A DNA stretch of 64,000 nucleotides from Meiothermus ruber DSM 1279 (GTDB lineage: Bacteria; Deinococcota; Deinococci; Deinococcales; Thermaceae). Below are positions 18,247 through 27,373 of the stretch, piece after piece (position 1 is the first letter of the stretch; each line of letters opens with the position of its first letter). The translations under genes were made by a program, and so were the position numbers. The notes beneath the pieces are model-generated. The model ran no database searches. It was given only the letters and a program-made list of their open reading frames with translations, and was not told the origin of the DNA. The stretch is from positions 2,418,001-2,482,000 of the forward strand of contig NC_013946.1 in the NCBI RefSeq assembly GCF_000024425.1. The letters run 5' to 3'.

Positions 18247-19464
18247 TTGAAGGCGAACCGTTTCCCACTGAGTTTACTGATGGCCGCCCTCCTGAGCACC
18301 GGCGCGCTGGCCCAGAGCCTGCCGCCCATTCGCATTGGCGACCAGCCGGGGTTTACGCGGGTGGTGCTGGACTTACCCAAAGAGGCGACCCACCAGATTG
18401 AGCCGCTGGGCGCTGCGCTGCGGGTGACCCTGCCGGGTCAGACCGTCACACCCGGCCTGCACTTTGTGAGCCTGCCGGAGCTGGCCGGGTATGTGCTCGA
18501 GCAGCACGAGAACCAGGCGGTGCTGATCCTGCTGACCCCCCAGGGGGTCACGCCCCGCTCCGGCTACAAGACCATGACCCTGGCCGCCCTGCAGGGCGAC
18601 GGGCAGCGGCTGGTGATTGATCTATCCGGGGCCTTTGTGGATACCAGCCCGCTACCGGCCTTCCCGGAGTTTCGCTTTGTAAAGGCCAGCGGGCGGCGCT
18701 TTTCGGTGGTGGTGGACGCCGGGCACGGCGGCCCCGACCCCGGCGCCTTGGGCCCGGTGGTGGAAAAAGCGGTGAACCTCGAGGTGGCCCTGCGGGTGCG
18801 CCGCTTTTTGCAAAACGCGGGGGTGGAGGTCACCCTGACCCGCGAAAGCGATACGGCCTTTTCACCCGACAAGCGCACCGACCTGGCCCAGCGCGTGGCC
18901 CTGGCCGAGGGCAAAGATCTATTTGTCTCTATCCACGCCAACGCCGCCGCACCGACCCGCGCCGACGCCTGGTGCGGCCTCGAGGTCTACTACTACAGCC
19001 CCACCACCACCCGCCCCTTTTTCCCCTCCCCGGCGCCGCTCCTGCCCGCCCCTCCCCCCCTTGCGCTCAACCCGCTGGATGCGCTCGAGGCCGCCCAGTC
19101 CACCCCGCTCGACCCCGGCGCCCAGCCCAGCCCCGAGGATGTCAACCCCATCCCACCGCAGAGCCTGCCCACCCCCACCCCGCAGATGGACTCGCTGCGC
19201 CGCATGGAGCTCTCCCGCACCCTGGCCACCCGGGTGCTCTCGTACACGCTGGGGGCCACCGCTGCCGTCAACCGTGGGGTGCGCAGCGCCGACTTCTTCG
19301 TGATCCGCTACACCGGCGTTCCGGCCATCCTGGTGGAGATGGGCTACCTGAGCCACCCCATCGAGGGCCAGAACCTGCGCGATACCAACTACCTCGAGCG
19401 CATCAGCTACGGCATCGCCCGGGGGATCCTGGAGTATCTGGAAAACGACCACCCGTTCAAATAG
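18247..19464 (+). CDS. N-acetylmuramoyl-L-alanine amidase with AMIN domain and proline-rich insert
   Basis: A periplasmic or exported peptidoglycan hydrolase (Amidase_3). From the TTG at 18247 the product has about 405 residues: a signal peptide ending ALAQS, an AMIN-like domain ([17 protein letters not shown]), and the catalytic domain with zinc ligands in [17 protein letters not shown] in [10 protein letters not shown], and SIHANAA, plus the catalytic Glu in [11 protein letters not shown] proline-rich insert of about 60 residues interrupts the catalytic domain after GLEVYYYSP. The start is uncertain: TTG at 18142 and GTG at 18151 are also in frame, but these would put a long polar tail before the signal peptide. 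Confidence 0.88.
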   Translation: MKANRFPLSLLMAALLSTGALAQSLPPIRIGDQPGFTRVVLDLPKEATHQIEPLGAALRVTLPGQTVTPGLHFVSLPELAGYVLEQHENQAVLILLTPQGVTPRSGYKTMTLAALQGDGQRLVIDLSGAFVDTSPLPAFPEFRFVKASGRRFSVVVDAGHGGPDPGALGPVVEKAVNLEVALRVRRFLQNAGVEVTLTRESDTAFSPDKRTDLAQRVALAEGKDLFVSIHANAAAPTRADAWCGLEVYYYSPTTTRPFFPSPAPLLPAPPPLALNPLDALEAAQSTPLDPGAQPSPEDVNPIPPQSLPTPTPQMDSLRRMELSRTLATRVLSYTLGATAAVNRGVRSADFFVIRYTGVPAILVEMGYLSHPIEGQNLRDTNYLERISYGIARGILEYLENDHPFK

Positions 19465-19483
19465 GCTTTCTCGGCGGAGGGAT

Positions 19484-21145
19484 ATGCCCAGTTGCCTTGA
19501 CCAGACCCAGGCCACGCCCGTCGTCCAGCATCCAGCCGCTCCTTCGGCTCGAGGGGCCGTCTTCACCCGCCCTGAGGTGGCGGAGTTCATGCTGGATCTG
19601 GTGGGCTACACCCCCGACCAACCCCTGTATCAGCAGCGCATTCTGGAGCCGTCGTTTGGGGATGGTGTGTTCCTGCTAGCCATCCTGCGCCGGCTGCTGG
19701 CGGCGGCCAGGCGGGCCGGGGTTTCGGAGCTGGCCGGGGCCATCCGGGCAGTGGAGCTGCACTCTGAAACCTTCGAGGCCACCCACCGCGCGGTGGTTGC
19801 GCTGTTGCAGCAGGAAGGCTTCAGCAGGCACCTGGCCGACCAATGGCTGATTCAGGGGGATTACCTGCTGTGTTCACTCGAGGGACCTTTCCACTACGTG
19901 GTCGGCAACCCGCCCTACGTGCGCATGGAGACCGTCCCCCCTACCCTGCTGGCCGAGTACAGAAAACGCTACGCCACCATGTACGACCGCGCCGACCTGT
20001 ACATCCCTTTCATTGAGCGTTCGCTATCGCTGCTGGCGGAGGGGGGTGCGCTGGGATTCATCTGCGCCGACCGCTGGGTCAAAAACCGCTACGGCGCCCC
20101 GTTGCGCCAGTATGTGGCCGACAACTTTCATCTCAAAATTTTCCTTGACATGGCCCATATGCCGGCCTTCCGCTCTAAAGTAGCAGCTTACCCGGCCATC
20201 GTGGTGATCAGCCGGGAAGCGCCGGGGCCCACCCGCGTTGTTCGCCCGGCGAGCCTCGAGCCAGGCCAGCTCACCCGGCTTGCGGAGGTGCTGCGGGCCA
20301 GCACCCTGCCAGAAGGCAGCGGGGTGCGGGTGGCCCAGGTCACCCGCGGCGCAGCGCCCTGGCTGTTCCTTGCACCCGAGCAAAGGGCTTTGCTGGAGCG
20401 GCTCGAGCGCAGCTTTCCCAGCCTCGAGGAGGCGGGCTGCCGGGTTGGGATTGGGGTGGCGACCGGGGCCGACCAGGCCTTTATCGGCGACTTCGAGGCC
20501 CTCGAGGTAGAACCGGATCGCAAGCTGCCCCTGGTCACCACCCAGGACATCGGCTCAGGCGAGGTGCGGTGGGGCGGCAAGGGTCTTATCAACCCCTTTA
20601 GCGAGACGGGTGATCTGGTCGATCTTCGCTGCTACCCCCGGCTGCGCGCTTATCTAGAAGCGCGCCGGGAGGTGATAGCCAGTCGACACTACGCCCAGCG
20701 GTTTCCGGCGCAATGGTACCGCACCATCGACCGGATCGTACCCTCGCTGGCCAGAACGCCCAAGCTCCTCATCCCCGATATCAAAGGCCGGCCCCATGTG
20801 GTGTTTGAGCCGGGGCGGCTGTACCCTCATCACAACCTCTACCACATCACCTCCGAATCGTGGGATCTGCGCGCACTCCAGGCGGTGCTGTTGTCGGCGG
20901 TGGCCCACCTGTTTGTCGCGGCCTATTCAACCCAGATGCGCGGGGGCTATCTGCGCTTTCAGGCCCAGTATTTGCGGCGCATCCGCATCCCACCCTGGGC
21001 CAGCGTACCCCAGAATATCCGGCAAGCCCTCCTCGAGGCCGCCCAGAAGCGCGATGTGTCAGCCTGCAACCAGGCCGCCTTTCGGTTGTACGGCCTTAGC
21101 GAGGAAGAAAGCGCTGTTCTCGAAAGGTTATACGCAAGCACGTGA
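19484..21145 (+). CDS. Solitary N6-adenine DNA methyltransferase (gamma class, Eco57I/PaeR7I-like)
   Basis: A 553-residue type II DNA methylase. It has the X-I region [14 protein letters not shown] followed by [16 protein letters not shown], and the catalytic motif IV GNPPYV near residue 145, in gamma-class order. The rest ([58 protein letters not shown]) is the target-recognition part. From memory these blocks resemble methylases of the XhoI/PaeR7I type (CTCGAG), but I cannot verify the specificity. GGAGGG precedes the ATG. No endonuclease gene is adjacent: upstream is the amidase, downstream a non-coding repeat beginning at the stop codon. Confidence 0.88.
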   Translation: MPSCLDQTQATPVVQHPAAPSARGAVFTRPEVAEFMLDLVGYTPDQPLYQQRILEPSFGDGVFLLAILRRLLAAARRAGVSELAGAIRAVELHSETFEATHRAVVALLQQEGFSRHLADQWLIQGDYLLCSLEGPFHYVVGNPPYVRMETVPPTLLAEYRKRYATMYDRADLYIPFIERSLSLLAEGGALGFICADRWVKNRYGAPLRQYVADNFHLKIFLDMAHMPAFRSKVAAYPAIVVISREAPGPTRVVRPASLEPGQLTRLAEVLRASTLPEGSGVRVAQVTRGAAPWLFLAPEQRALLERLERSFPSLEEAGCRVGIGVATGADQAFIGDFEALEVEPDRKLPLVTTQDIGSGEVRWGGKGLINPFSETGDLVDLRCYPRLRAYLEARREVIASRHYAQRFPAQWYRTIDRIVPSLARTPKLLIPDIKGRPHVVFEPGRLYPHHNLYHITSESWDLRALQAVLLSAVAHLFVAAYSTQMRGGYLRFQAQYLRRIRIPPWASVPQNIRQALLEAAQKRDVSACNQAAFRLYGLSEEESAVLERLYAST

Positions 21146-21484
21146 TGACTCCTCGGACTGGAAGTCCAAGGCTTCTCGGGAACCACAGATACACCGCACC
21201 CGAGGGCTCCGTCCGAGCCCATAGAAAACCTTGACTCCGTATCGGCAGGCGAGCGGTATGCTTCCCGCCCCGCCTTGGCGGGGCGGATGCCACGGGTGTT
21301 CGTTTGGAGTTTTACCCATCGGACTACCCGATGGAACCCCCTACTCCAGGTTTCAAGGGGCACGGGAAGCGATGTTCCCAAGGAGATCACACCGCCCATT
21401 TGCCGCCCACTATGCTATGTGCTCCTCCGGAGCACGTGGGGAGTCCATGTGAAAACCGGGGGATTATAGCCCCCACACCCCCTC
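21143..21484 (+). ncRNA. Structured repeat copy 1 (omega-RNA-like candidate)
   Basis: First of two related non-coding elements. The main block (21143-21358) can fold into several hairpins: GGACT/AGTCC, CTCGGG (21175) / CCCGAG (21199), GGGCTC/GAGCCC, a perfect 10-bp GC stem near 21264-21285, and CCATCGG (21316) / CCGATGG (21328) nested within TTGGAG/CTCCAG. The block ends in TTTCAA(GG), after which the two copies diverge for 95 bases here. A second shared block (21449-21484) holds GGGGG-attatag-CCCCC. Ending in TCAA followed by unrelated sequence is like an IS200/IS605 right end with its TnpB guide RNA, but no tnpB is present. The class assignment is inference. Confidence 0.6.
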
Positions 21485-21507
21485 CAATTTTTGCTACCCT
21501 ACTCGGC

Positions 21508-22485
21508 ATGGAGTTCGCATCGAATTTGTTGCTTATAGCCAGCGGCGTGGTGCTGCTGTACTTTGGGGGCGAGTCGCTGGTCAAAAACGCGGTGATACTG
21601 GCCCGCAGTTGGGGCATCAGCACCATGGTGGTGGGCCTGACGGTGGTGGCTTTTGGCACCAGCAGCCCCGAGCTGGCCGCCAGCCTGGCCGCGGCCCTCT
21701 CGGGCAGCCCCTCCATCGCCATTGGTAACGTGGTGGGCTCGAACATTCTCAATATCCTCTTCATCCTGGGCCTCACCGCCCTGATCGTGCCCATCCGCGC
21801 CCAGGCCCAGTTCATCAAGCGCGAGGTGCCCATCATGCTGGGCGCAACCTTGCTGCTGTTTGTGTTCCTGTACTTCGACCAGCAGATCACCCGCTGGGAG
21901 GCGCTCTTTTCGGTGGGATTACTGGGTCTGTACATCTGGTTTCTGTACCGCAGCGGTGCAACCGAGGTAGCCGAGGTGCAGCAAGAGTACGAGCAGGAAT
22001 ACAGCCAGACCACCAAAGCCGGCTGGCAGGCCTACGCGGGGGTGGTGCTGGGGCTGGTGCTCCTGGGGGTGGGGGCCCGCCTGCTGACCCTGGGGGCGGT
22101 GGAGCTGGCCCGGGCCTTTGGGGTGCCTGAGCTCATTATTGGCCTGACCGTGGTGGCCCTGGGCACCAGCCTGCCGGAGGTGGCTGCCTCCATTGCGGCC
22201 GCCCTGCGCCGCGAGCCCGACATCGCGCTGGGCAACATCGTGGGCTCCAACATCTTCAACATCCTGGGCATCCTGGGCCTCACCGCCCTGGTGCAGCCAG
22301 TGGGCCTGCCCTGGGAGGGCATCCAGCGCGATATGTGGGTGATGCTGCTGGCCAGCCTGCTGCTATGGCCGTTTCTGGCGACCGGGTTCCGCCTGGGGCG
22401 GCGCGAGGGGGGCGTTTTCCTGGGGCTGTACGGGGCTTATGTGGCCCTGCTGATCTACAGCGCTGCTCAGCGCGGCATGGGTTGA
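21508..22485 (+). CDS. Calcium/sodium antiporter (CaCA family, YrbG-like)
   Basis: A 325-residue inner-membrane cation/Ca2+ exchanger with about ten helices in two inverted halves. The two alpha-repeats are clear: VAFGTSSPELAASLAAAL with GNVVGSNILNI, and VALGTSLPEVAASIAAAL with GNIVGSNIFNI. The hydrophilic loop between halves (YEQEYSQTTKAGW) is short, as in bacterial YrbG. The ATG at 21508 (MEFASNLL) is chosen because the reading frame upstream runs through the structured repeat. The 3' end overlaps the convergent holA gene by 19 bases. Confidence 0.93.
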   Translation: MEFASNLLLIASGVVLLYFGGESLVKNAVILARSWGISTMVVGLTVVAFGTSSPELAASLAAALSGSPSIAIGNVVGSNILNILFILGLTALIVPIRAQAQFIKREVPIMLGATLLLFVFLYFDQQITRWEALFSVGLLGLYIWFLYRSGATEVAEVQQEYEQEYSQTTKAGWQAYAGVVLGLVLLGVGARLLTLGAVELARAFGVPELIIGLTVVALGTSLPEVAASIAAALRREPDIALGNIVGSNIFNILGILGLTALVQPVGLPWEGIQRDMWVMLLASLLLWPFLATGFRLGRREGGVFLGLYGAYVALLIYSAAQRGMG

Positions 22486-23405
22486 TGCACCCGCGCCAGC
22501 GTGGCCAGGGCCCGCTCCAAGGCCAGCCGCATATCCCGGCCTGTTTTGGCCGCCTCCTCAGCCTCCAGCAGGGCCTCGAGGGCCTGGGTGATGGCCTCTC
22601 CAGACATCTTTTTAGCCAGTAACAGGGTTTGCTTGGCAGCGTAGGGGTGCATGCCCAGGGCGCTGGCGGCCACCCCCTCCCCCATCAGGGGGTCATCCTG
22701 CAGCAGGGCCCAGGCCCTAGCCACCCGCACGTACTGCCAGGAGAGCGCACCCAGAATGCGCAAGGGGTCTTCCCCCCGCTCCAGTAGCTCACGGGCCACC
22801 TTGAAGGCCTGGGTGGCTTTACCTTCGGTGATGGAACGCACCAGATCAAAGCCGGAGATGGGGGTGTCCAAAGCGACCAGGGCCTGTACTTTCTCCAGGG
22901 TGATGGGGGGCGAGGCCAGGCAGAGTTTGCGCAGTTCCTGGTCGAGGGCCTCGAGGCCCATGGCCGGGTTCTCGGCGCTGCCCTTACCCCCCACCAGGCC
23001 CGCCAGGTACGAGGCGATGGCCCCCGGTAACTTCAGGTCGTAGTGGCGGGCGCGGTTCACCACCCAGTTGGTCATCTCCTTGGGGCCAGGGGTGGGGTGA
23101 TCGCGCTTCTGGGCTTTTTCGGCGTACCACTTGCTGCGGGCCGCGGTGGGCCGGGGATCGAGCAGCAGCACCACCGCCTCGGGCGGCAGGCCTTCCAGCA
23201 CCTCCTTAAGGGGCTTCCACTCGGCCTCGGCAAGGTCGCGCAGATCCACCAGGGCTCCGCTGGGGCCAAACAGCCCACCGCTGGCCTCCTGGGCCACCAG
23301 GGCCGGCTCCGGGGGCATCAGGCGGGGGGGTAGGCCCTGCAGGCTGGCCTCCTGGAGCAGGGCCTCTCGGGCCAGAAAGCTGTCGCCGGTGAACACCTGA
23401 ATCAT
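22467..23405 (-). CDS. holA: DNA polymerase III subunit delta
   Basis: A 312-residue clamp-loader subunit that opens the sliding clamp. It begins MIQVFTGDSFLAREALLQEA, has the RDLAEAEWKPLKEVLEGLPPEAVVLLLD region, the GLEALDQELRKLCLA segment typical of HolA domain II and the C-terminal PYAAKQTLLLAKKMSGEAITQALEALLEAE. The start at 23405 is set because the frame upstream lies antisense to the second structured repeat. It overlaps the antiporter gene tail to tail. Confidence 0.88.
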   Translation of the reverse strand: MIQVFTGDSFLAREALLQEASLQGLPPRLMPPEPALVAQEASGGLFGPSGALVDLRDLAEAEWKPLKEVLEGLPPEAVVLLLDPRPTAARSKWYAEKAQKRDHPTPGPKEMTNWVVNRARHYDLKLPGAIASYLAGLVGGKGSAENPAMGLEALDQELRKLCLASPPITLEKVQALVALDTPISGFDLVRSITEGKATQAFKVARELLERGEDPLRILGALSWQYVRVARAWALLQDDPLMGEGVAASALGMHPYAAKQTLLLAKKMSGEAITQALEALLEAEEAAKTGRDMRLALERALATLARVHQPMPR

Positions 23406-23457
23406 GCGCAGTGGCAGGATACCAGATGACAGGCACTTACAGCTTAGAGTGGCAGCA

Positions 23458-23714
23458 TGACGACGCCTCGGACTGAAAGTCCAAGGCTTCCCGGGTACTA
23501 CAGCGTAGAAGCCGTATCCGAAGGCTCCGTCCGAGCCCAGAAAACCTTGACTCCGTATCGGCAGGCGTCCAGCTCTGCCACGGGTGCTCGTTTGGAGTTT
23601 TACCCACCGAACTGCCCGGTGGAACCCCCTACTCCAAGTTTCAAGGTGCATTGGGGGCGTTCATGTATCCCCGGTTTGAAAACCGGGGGATTATAGCTCC
23701 CCCACACCCCCTCT
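23458..23714 (+). ncRNA. Structured repeat copy 2 (omega-RNA-like candidate)
   Basis: Second copy, same strand as the first, lying between the holA start and the end of the DUF4160 gene, so it is not the leader of any gene here. The main block runs 23458-23646 and again ends TTTCAAGG. Compared with copy 1 the paired stem CCACCG (23604) / CGGTGG (23617) keeps pairing while one pair changes from T-A to C-G, and the CTCGGG/CCCGAG stem is replaced by GGCTTC (23485) / GAAGCC (23508). The GC-rich 10-bp hairpin of copy 1 is absent. Only about 22 bases separate TTTCAAGG from the terminal hairpins CCCCGGTTT/AAACCGGGG and GGGGGA/TCCCCC, followed by six Ts (23714-23719), a plausible terminator. Confidence 0.6.
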
Positions 23715-23735
23715 TTTTTCTAAGACCACAGGGCT

Positions 23736-24095
23736 TTACGCCGGCTCGAGCGCCGCCGGTTCGGAGCTGGGCTCGAGCGCCGCTGCAGGCGCTTCGTGTG
23801 TAGGGCCCGATTTGTGGCCCGGCTTGTCTTCTTTCTCGGCCTCGGGCCTGACCCCCTGGGTAATGGCATACTCCCACCAGAGCTGCAAAAGCTGGGGCTC
23901 GAGGTCGGCCACCATCCCCTGCAACCGGGTAAGCTCGTTGCGGGCCAGGCCGTTGTTGATCACCACACTCACCGGCTTCAAGGTGAACTTGGCCCAGGCA
24001 TCCCCGTCGCGGGTTACAAAGATGTGCGGCTTTTCCTGGGCGCTGCCCGACTTAACGTAAAAGCGAAAACCACCCCGGCGCATGAGCGTCAACAT
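23736..24095 (-). CDS. DUF4160 domain protein
   Basis: A 119-residue small protein. The DUF4160 pattern is visible: GFRFYVKSGSAQEKPHIFVTRDGDAWAKFTL, then a helix NELTRLQGMVADLEPQLLQLWWEYA. The last 35 residues are a Pro/Ala/Glu-rich tail. DUF4160 genes often pair with a DUF2442 gene in toxin-antitoxin-like loci, but no such partner is seen here. The function is unknown. The start at 24095 has AGGTT close upstream; ATG four codons later is the alternative. Confidence 0.7.
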   Translation of the reverse strand: MLTLMRRGGFRFYVKSGSAQEKPHIFVTRDGDAWAKFTLKPVSVVINNGLARNELTRLQGMVADLEPQLLQLWWEYAITQGVRPEAEKEDKPGHKSGPTHEAPAAALEPSSEPAALEPA

Positions 24096-24215
24096 AACCT
24101 GAGTTTATCCATTCGGGGGCCCTCCCGCGGTGCTTCTGACCATCTGGGTAGCACGGCATCCATCCCTTCACCATCCCACCTTCGGCCCTTCGGTTTTCGG
24201 ATAGATTGGATACCG

Positions 24216-24893
24216 GTGGACAACCGTCTGCGGCTCCTGTTGGTGCTCTTCCTGCTGGGCAGCTTTGCGCTTTTTAGCTGGCGCGGGCTGGGCGAGGTCT
24301 TTCGCGAGCGCGGGCGCTACACCGACGCCCTGGGGCTGATCCCCGCGGCCACACCGCCGCTTCGCTTTGGGGTTCCCTCGCTGCAGGAGCTTGCGGTGCG
24401 CTACCACCTCGAGCCCACCCGGGCTACCTGCTCGATCTGCCACCTCGGCTCCCTGGGCAGCAAGCAGTTCAACCCCTTCGGCCAGGACTACCAGGCCATC
24501 GTCCATCGGCTCCTGGACGAAACCGTGGGGCCCGACAGCCCCGAGTCGCGCAGCATCTTTCAGCTAAGCGCAGTGCAGATCCGCCAGGCCCTGCAGCAGG
24601 TGACCCAGGACGGGCTGGACTCCGACCGGGATGGCTTCGACAACGACCTCGAGCTCCTTTTTGGCTTTCTGCCGGGTGATGCAGCTTCCAGGCCCCGCCT
24701 GCGCGTGGAGACCCTGCAAAACTACCGCACCCGATTGCGCCAGGCCGCCCAGGAGGGCCGGCTGGAGGCCTTGCTACGCCAGGGCGCGCGACCCAGCGAG
24801 GCCCAGCCCGCCTTTTGGGGGTTTGCGGCCAACCAAACCCCCCTGGTGCGCCCAGAACGCCTGGCCCTCTATCAAGCCGCCCTCAGCCCGTGA
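24216..24893 (+). CDS. Exported mono-haem c-type protein with Asp-rich loop
   Basis: A 225-residue protein with an N-terminal hydrophobic segment (LRLLLVLFLLGSFALFSW) acting as signal or anchor. A single CSICH motif (CxxCH, near residue 70) would bind haem c covalently outside the membrane. Further on DSDRDGFDNDLELLFGFLPGD resembles a Ca2+-binding thrombospondin-3/dockerin-type loop. The start is taken as GTG at 24216; no ATG is in frame before the hydrophobic stretch. I do not recognise a named family. It could carry electrons or bind a ligand at the cell surface. It is convergent with the TRAP permease gene. Confidence 0.65.
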   Translation: MDNRLRLLLVLFLLGSFALFSWRGLGEVFRERGRYTDALGLIPAATPPLRFGVPSLQELAVRYHLEPTRATCSICHLGSLGSKQFNPFGQDYQAIVHRLLDETVGPDSPESRSIFQLSAVQIRQALQQVTQDGLDSDRDGFDNDLELLFGFLPGDAASRPRLRVETLQNYRTRLRQAAQEGRLEALLRQGARPSEAQPAFWGFAANQTPLVRPERLALYQAALSP

Positions 24894-24899
24894 ATGGTG

Positions 24900-27263
24900 T
24901 CAGTCGGCGGCCTGGGGCGAGGCGGTGCTTTTGCCCTCACCGCGCAAGAAGAAGAGCAGCCCCAACACAAAAGGAATAAAGGCCATCCAGAGGTTGGGAT
25001 AGGGGTAGAACAACGCCAGGGCCAGGAGCCCCATCACCCAGCTTTCCCAGCGCCGCAAGGGGCGGCGGGTGTAGCCAACCGTGGCCGCAGCCAGGAAGAC
25101 AATGGCCGTGGCGGTGAAGAAGAAGCGCTCGAGGATGATCAACCACCCCTCGAGGCCCGGCAGGTTCTGCAAAATCGGCAAAATCAGCAGCCCGGTGCCG
25201 GTGAAGGAGAGCAGGAAGAAGAAGCCGATGATGTACTTGGCCAGCGCCACCCGCGCCGCGTACACCCCGGTCAGGATGGGGTTGGTTTTGAAGACCGAGG
25301 CCGCCGCATAGCCCGAGAGCGCCACCGGCGGGGTCACGTCGGCCAGCACCGCGTAGTAGAAGAGGAACATGTGGGTGGCCAGGGTGGCCGCCAGCACCGC
25401 CTGCTGGGGCTCGAGGCCAAAGCCCTGGAAGTTGGCCGCGGCAATTTTGATGATGGCCGGCGCAGTGAGCGAGGCGGTGAGCACGTAGGTGGCCGTCGGG
25501 GGCACGCCCATCCCCAGAATCAGGCTGAAGATGGCCGTGACCAGGGTAGCCAGCAACAGGCTCTCCCCCGAGACCTGCCCCAAGAAGATCGAGAACTTGG
25601 AGGGCAGGCCGGTGATCACCATCATCCCGAAAATCAGGTTGGCCGCCACGATGGCCGAGCCGATGGGGATAAGCTGGCGGAAACCCTCCACCAAACCCTG
25701 GGCGATGGGCAGGAGGGCCCCCCGCAGCTTACCGGCGGCAGCCGCTGGATACACAAACGTGCCCAATAGCAGGCCCAGCGCCGCCAGCGTCACAGGCAGA
25801 ATAGGGATGTTGCCGAGATCCCACCCAGCCAGCACAGGGAGCAAAGCGCCGCCGATGGCCAGCCCAATGCCCAGGGGCAGGCCCACCTTGTAGGCGGGGC
25901 TTTGCATGGCCTCGGCCAGCGGGGCCGGCCGCAGGGTGGGGTCGAGGTAGCAGATGAGCACAAAGGCCAGCGAGGCCAGGTACACCGCGGTGGCCACCTC
26001 GGTGCCCAGAAAGAGCAGCACCACAATCAGCACAATCGGGATGAAGATGGTGCTGTAGCGCAGGGCATAGCGTTTTCCTAGCGGAATGTCTGCGCCCACC
26101 GGGGGCAGCTTGGCCTTGCGGGTATAAAACTCGTTGAAGGTGAGAATCCCCAGCAGGTACAGAAGCATGGGCCCCAGGGCCATGATCACCACCCACAGAT
26201 AGCTGATCTGCAGGATCTCGACCATCACAAAAGCGATGGAACCCAGCACCGGCGGCGTAATCAGGGCAATGGTGCCTGCGGTGGCCACCAGGCCGGCGGC
26301 GATCATTTTGTCGTAGTTGGCTTTTTCGTAGAGGGGCTTGGTCAGGGTGGCCACGAACTGGGTATCGGCCGCCCCGGAGCCGCTGAACATTCCCATAAAC
26401 ACCGAGGCGATGCCGGTCACCCGGCCCGGGGTCTGGGGGGTGCGGCCCACCATGGCCAGGGCGATGTTCGCCACCACCTTGCCCAGCCCCAACGCCCCAA
26501 TCAGGCCCGAGAGGATGGTGAAGTAGACCAGGTACTTGGCCGAAACCCCGGTAATCAGGCCGTAGATGCCGGCCTCGGTTTCGTTGTAGGTTTTACCCAG
26601 GATCAGGTCGATGCCGTTTTTGGCTCCACGGAAGGTGCCGGGCACGTACTGGCCGTACATGTTGTAGGTCAGGAAAAGCAGCACCAGCGAGGGCATGATG
26701 GGGCCCAGCAGCCGGCTGACCAACCCCAGCACCAGAATGATGACCGTAAAGGACATGGCCATATCCCAGCCCGCGGGAATTACCGCCCGGTTGACCAGCT
26801 CCTCGTAGTAGCGCACCTGGTAGGCCCAGGGCGCGATGGCCAGCAAGGCCGCGGCGATGTCGGCATAGCGCCGCAACCGGGGTAGCAGGTTGGGCCCCAC
26901 CGCCAGGGCCCAGGCCAGGCTGCCCATCAGTTTGCCCGCGAGCGGAATATCCACACCCGGTACGTTGGGCACCCAGAAGGTGTACAGAAAGGGCAGCGAC
27001 AAAAGCGCAAACACCCAGGCCCCTATAGTGGGACGGGCGGCCTGGAGCTGAGAGGTAATCAGGTAACCCGCCACCAACAGCAGCAGGACGTGGGTAGCCC
27101 GCCGTAGCTGCACCTGATCCAGGATGCTGATGTCCAGCCGGCTCAAGGGCGTAAAGGGGTGAAGCACCAGGTACAAGCTGAACAATGCCGCTGCTAGGAG
27201 GATAAACCAGATAAGGCGTCCCAGCGGGGTGGTTCTACCCGCACTGTCTCGAGGTATCTCCAT
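24900..27263 (-). CDS. TRAP transporter fused permease, TAXI type (4TM/12TM)
   Basis: A 787-residue inner-membrane protein joining the small (DctQ-like) and large (DctM-like) TRAP permeases, as is usual for TAXI-TRAP systems. About 18-20 hydrophobic helices are visible. DctM-type signatures include FMGMFSGSGAADTQFVATLTKPLYEKANYDKM and GMGVPPTATYVLTASLTAPAI. It uses an ion gradient to import organic acids or amino acids. The ATG at 27263 follows GGAGG by 7 bases. The gene lies downstream of its binding-protein gene with an intrinsic terminator between them. Confidence 0.93.
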   Translation of the reverse strand: MEIPRDSAGRTTPLGRLIWFILLAAALFSLYLVLHPFTPLSRLDISILDQVQLRRATHVLLLLVAGYLITSQLQAARPTIGAWVFALLSLPFLYTFWVPNVPGVDIPLAGKLMGSLAWALAVGPNLLPRLRRYADIAAALLAIAPWAYQVRYYEELVNRAVIPAGWDMAMSFTVIILVLGLVSRLLGPIMPSLVLLFLTYNMYGQYVPGTFRGAKNGIDLILGKTYNETEAGIYGLITGVSAKYLVYFTILSGLIGALGLGKVVANIALAMVGRTPQTPGRVTGIASVFMGMFSGSGAADTQFVATLTKPLYEKANYDKMIAAGLVATAGTIALITPPVLGSIAFVMVEILQISYLWVVIMALGPMLLYLLGILTFNEFYTRKAKLPPVGADIPLGKRYALRYSTIFIPIVLIVVLLFLGTEVATAVYLASLAFVLICYLDPTLRPAPLAEAMQSPAYKVGLPLGIGLAIGGALLPVLAGWDLGNIPILPVTLAALGLLLGTFVYPAAAAGKLRGALLPIAQGLVEGFRQLIPIGSAIVAANLIFGMMVITGLPSKFSIFLGQVSGESLLLATLVTAIFSLILGMGVPPTATYVLTASLTAPAIIKIAAANFQGFGLEPQQAVLAATLATHMFLFYYAVLADVTPPVALSGYAAASVFKTNPILTGVYAARVALAKYIIGFFFLLSFTGTGLLILPILQNLPGLEGWLIILERFFFTATAIVFLAAATVGYTRRPLRRWESWVMGLLALALFYPYPNLWMAFIPFVLGLLFFLRGEGKSTASPQAAD

Positions 27264-27329
27264 ACGCAAACCTCCAAAAACTCGTTGAGCGATTATACCG
27301 AGTTCATAAGAGGCTGTAGCACCTATGAA

Positions 27330-27357
27330 AAAGCTCCCCCGGGCTCGAGGGAGCTTT
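27330..27357 (-). terminator. Intrinsic terminator between TAXI binding-protein and permease genes
   Basis: On the minus strand AAAGCTCCC, a ten-base loop and GGGAGCTTT run into TTTTTC. This is a good rho-independent terminator placed between the binding-protein stop (27374) and the permease start (27263). It would let more binding protein than permease be made, a common arrangement for binding-protein transporters. Confidence 0.75.
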
Positions 27358-27373
27358 CAGGGCTAGGCCGGGT

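Noticed and set aside
21143-23714. A cis-regulatory riboswitch explanation for the structured repeats
   Set aside because: Copy 2 lies between a divergent gene start and the 3' end of a minus-strand gene, so it leads no gene; a mobile or trans-acting element fits better.
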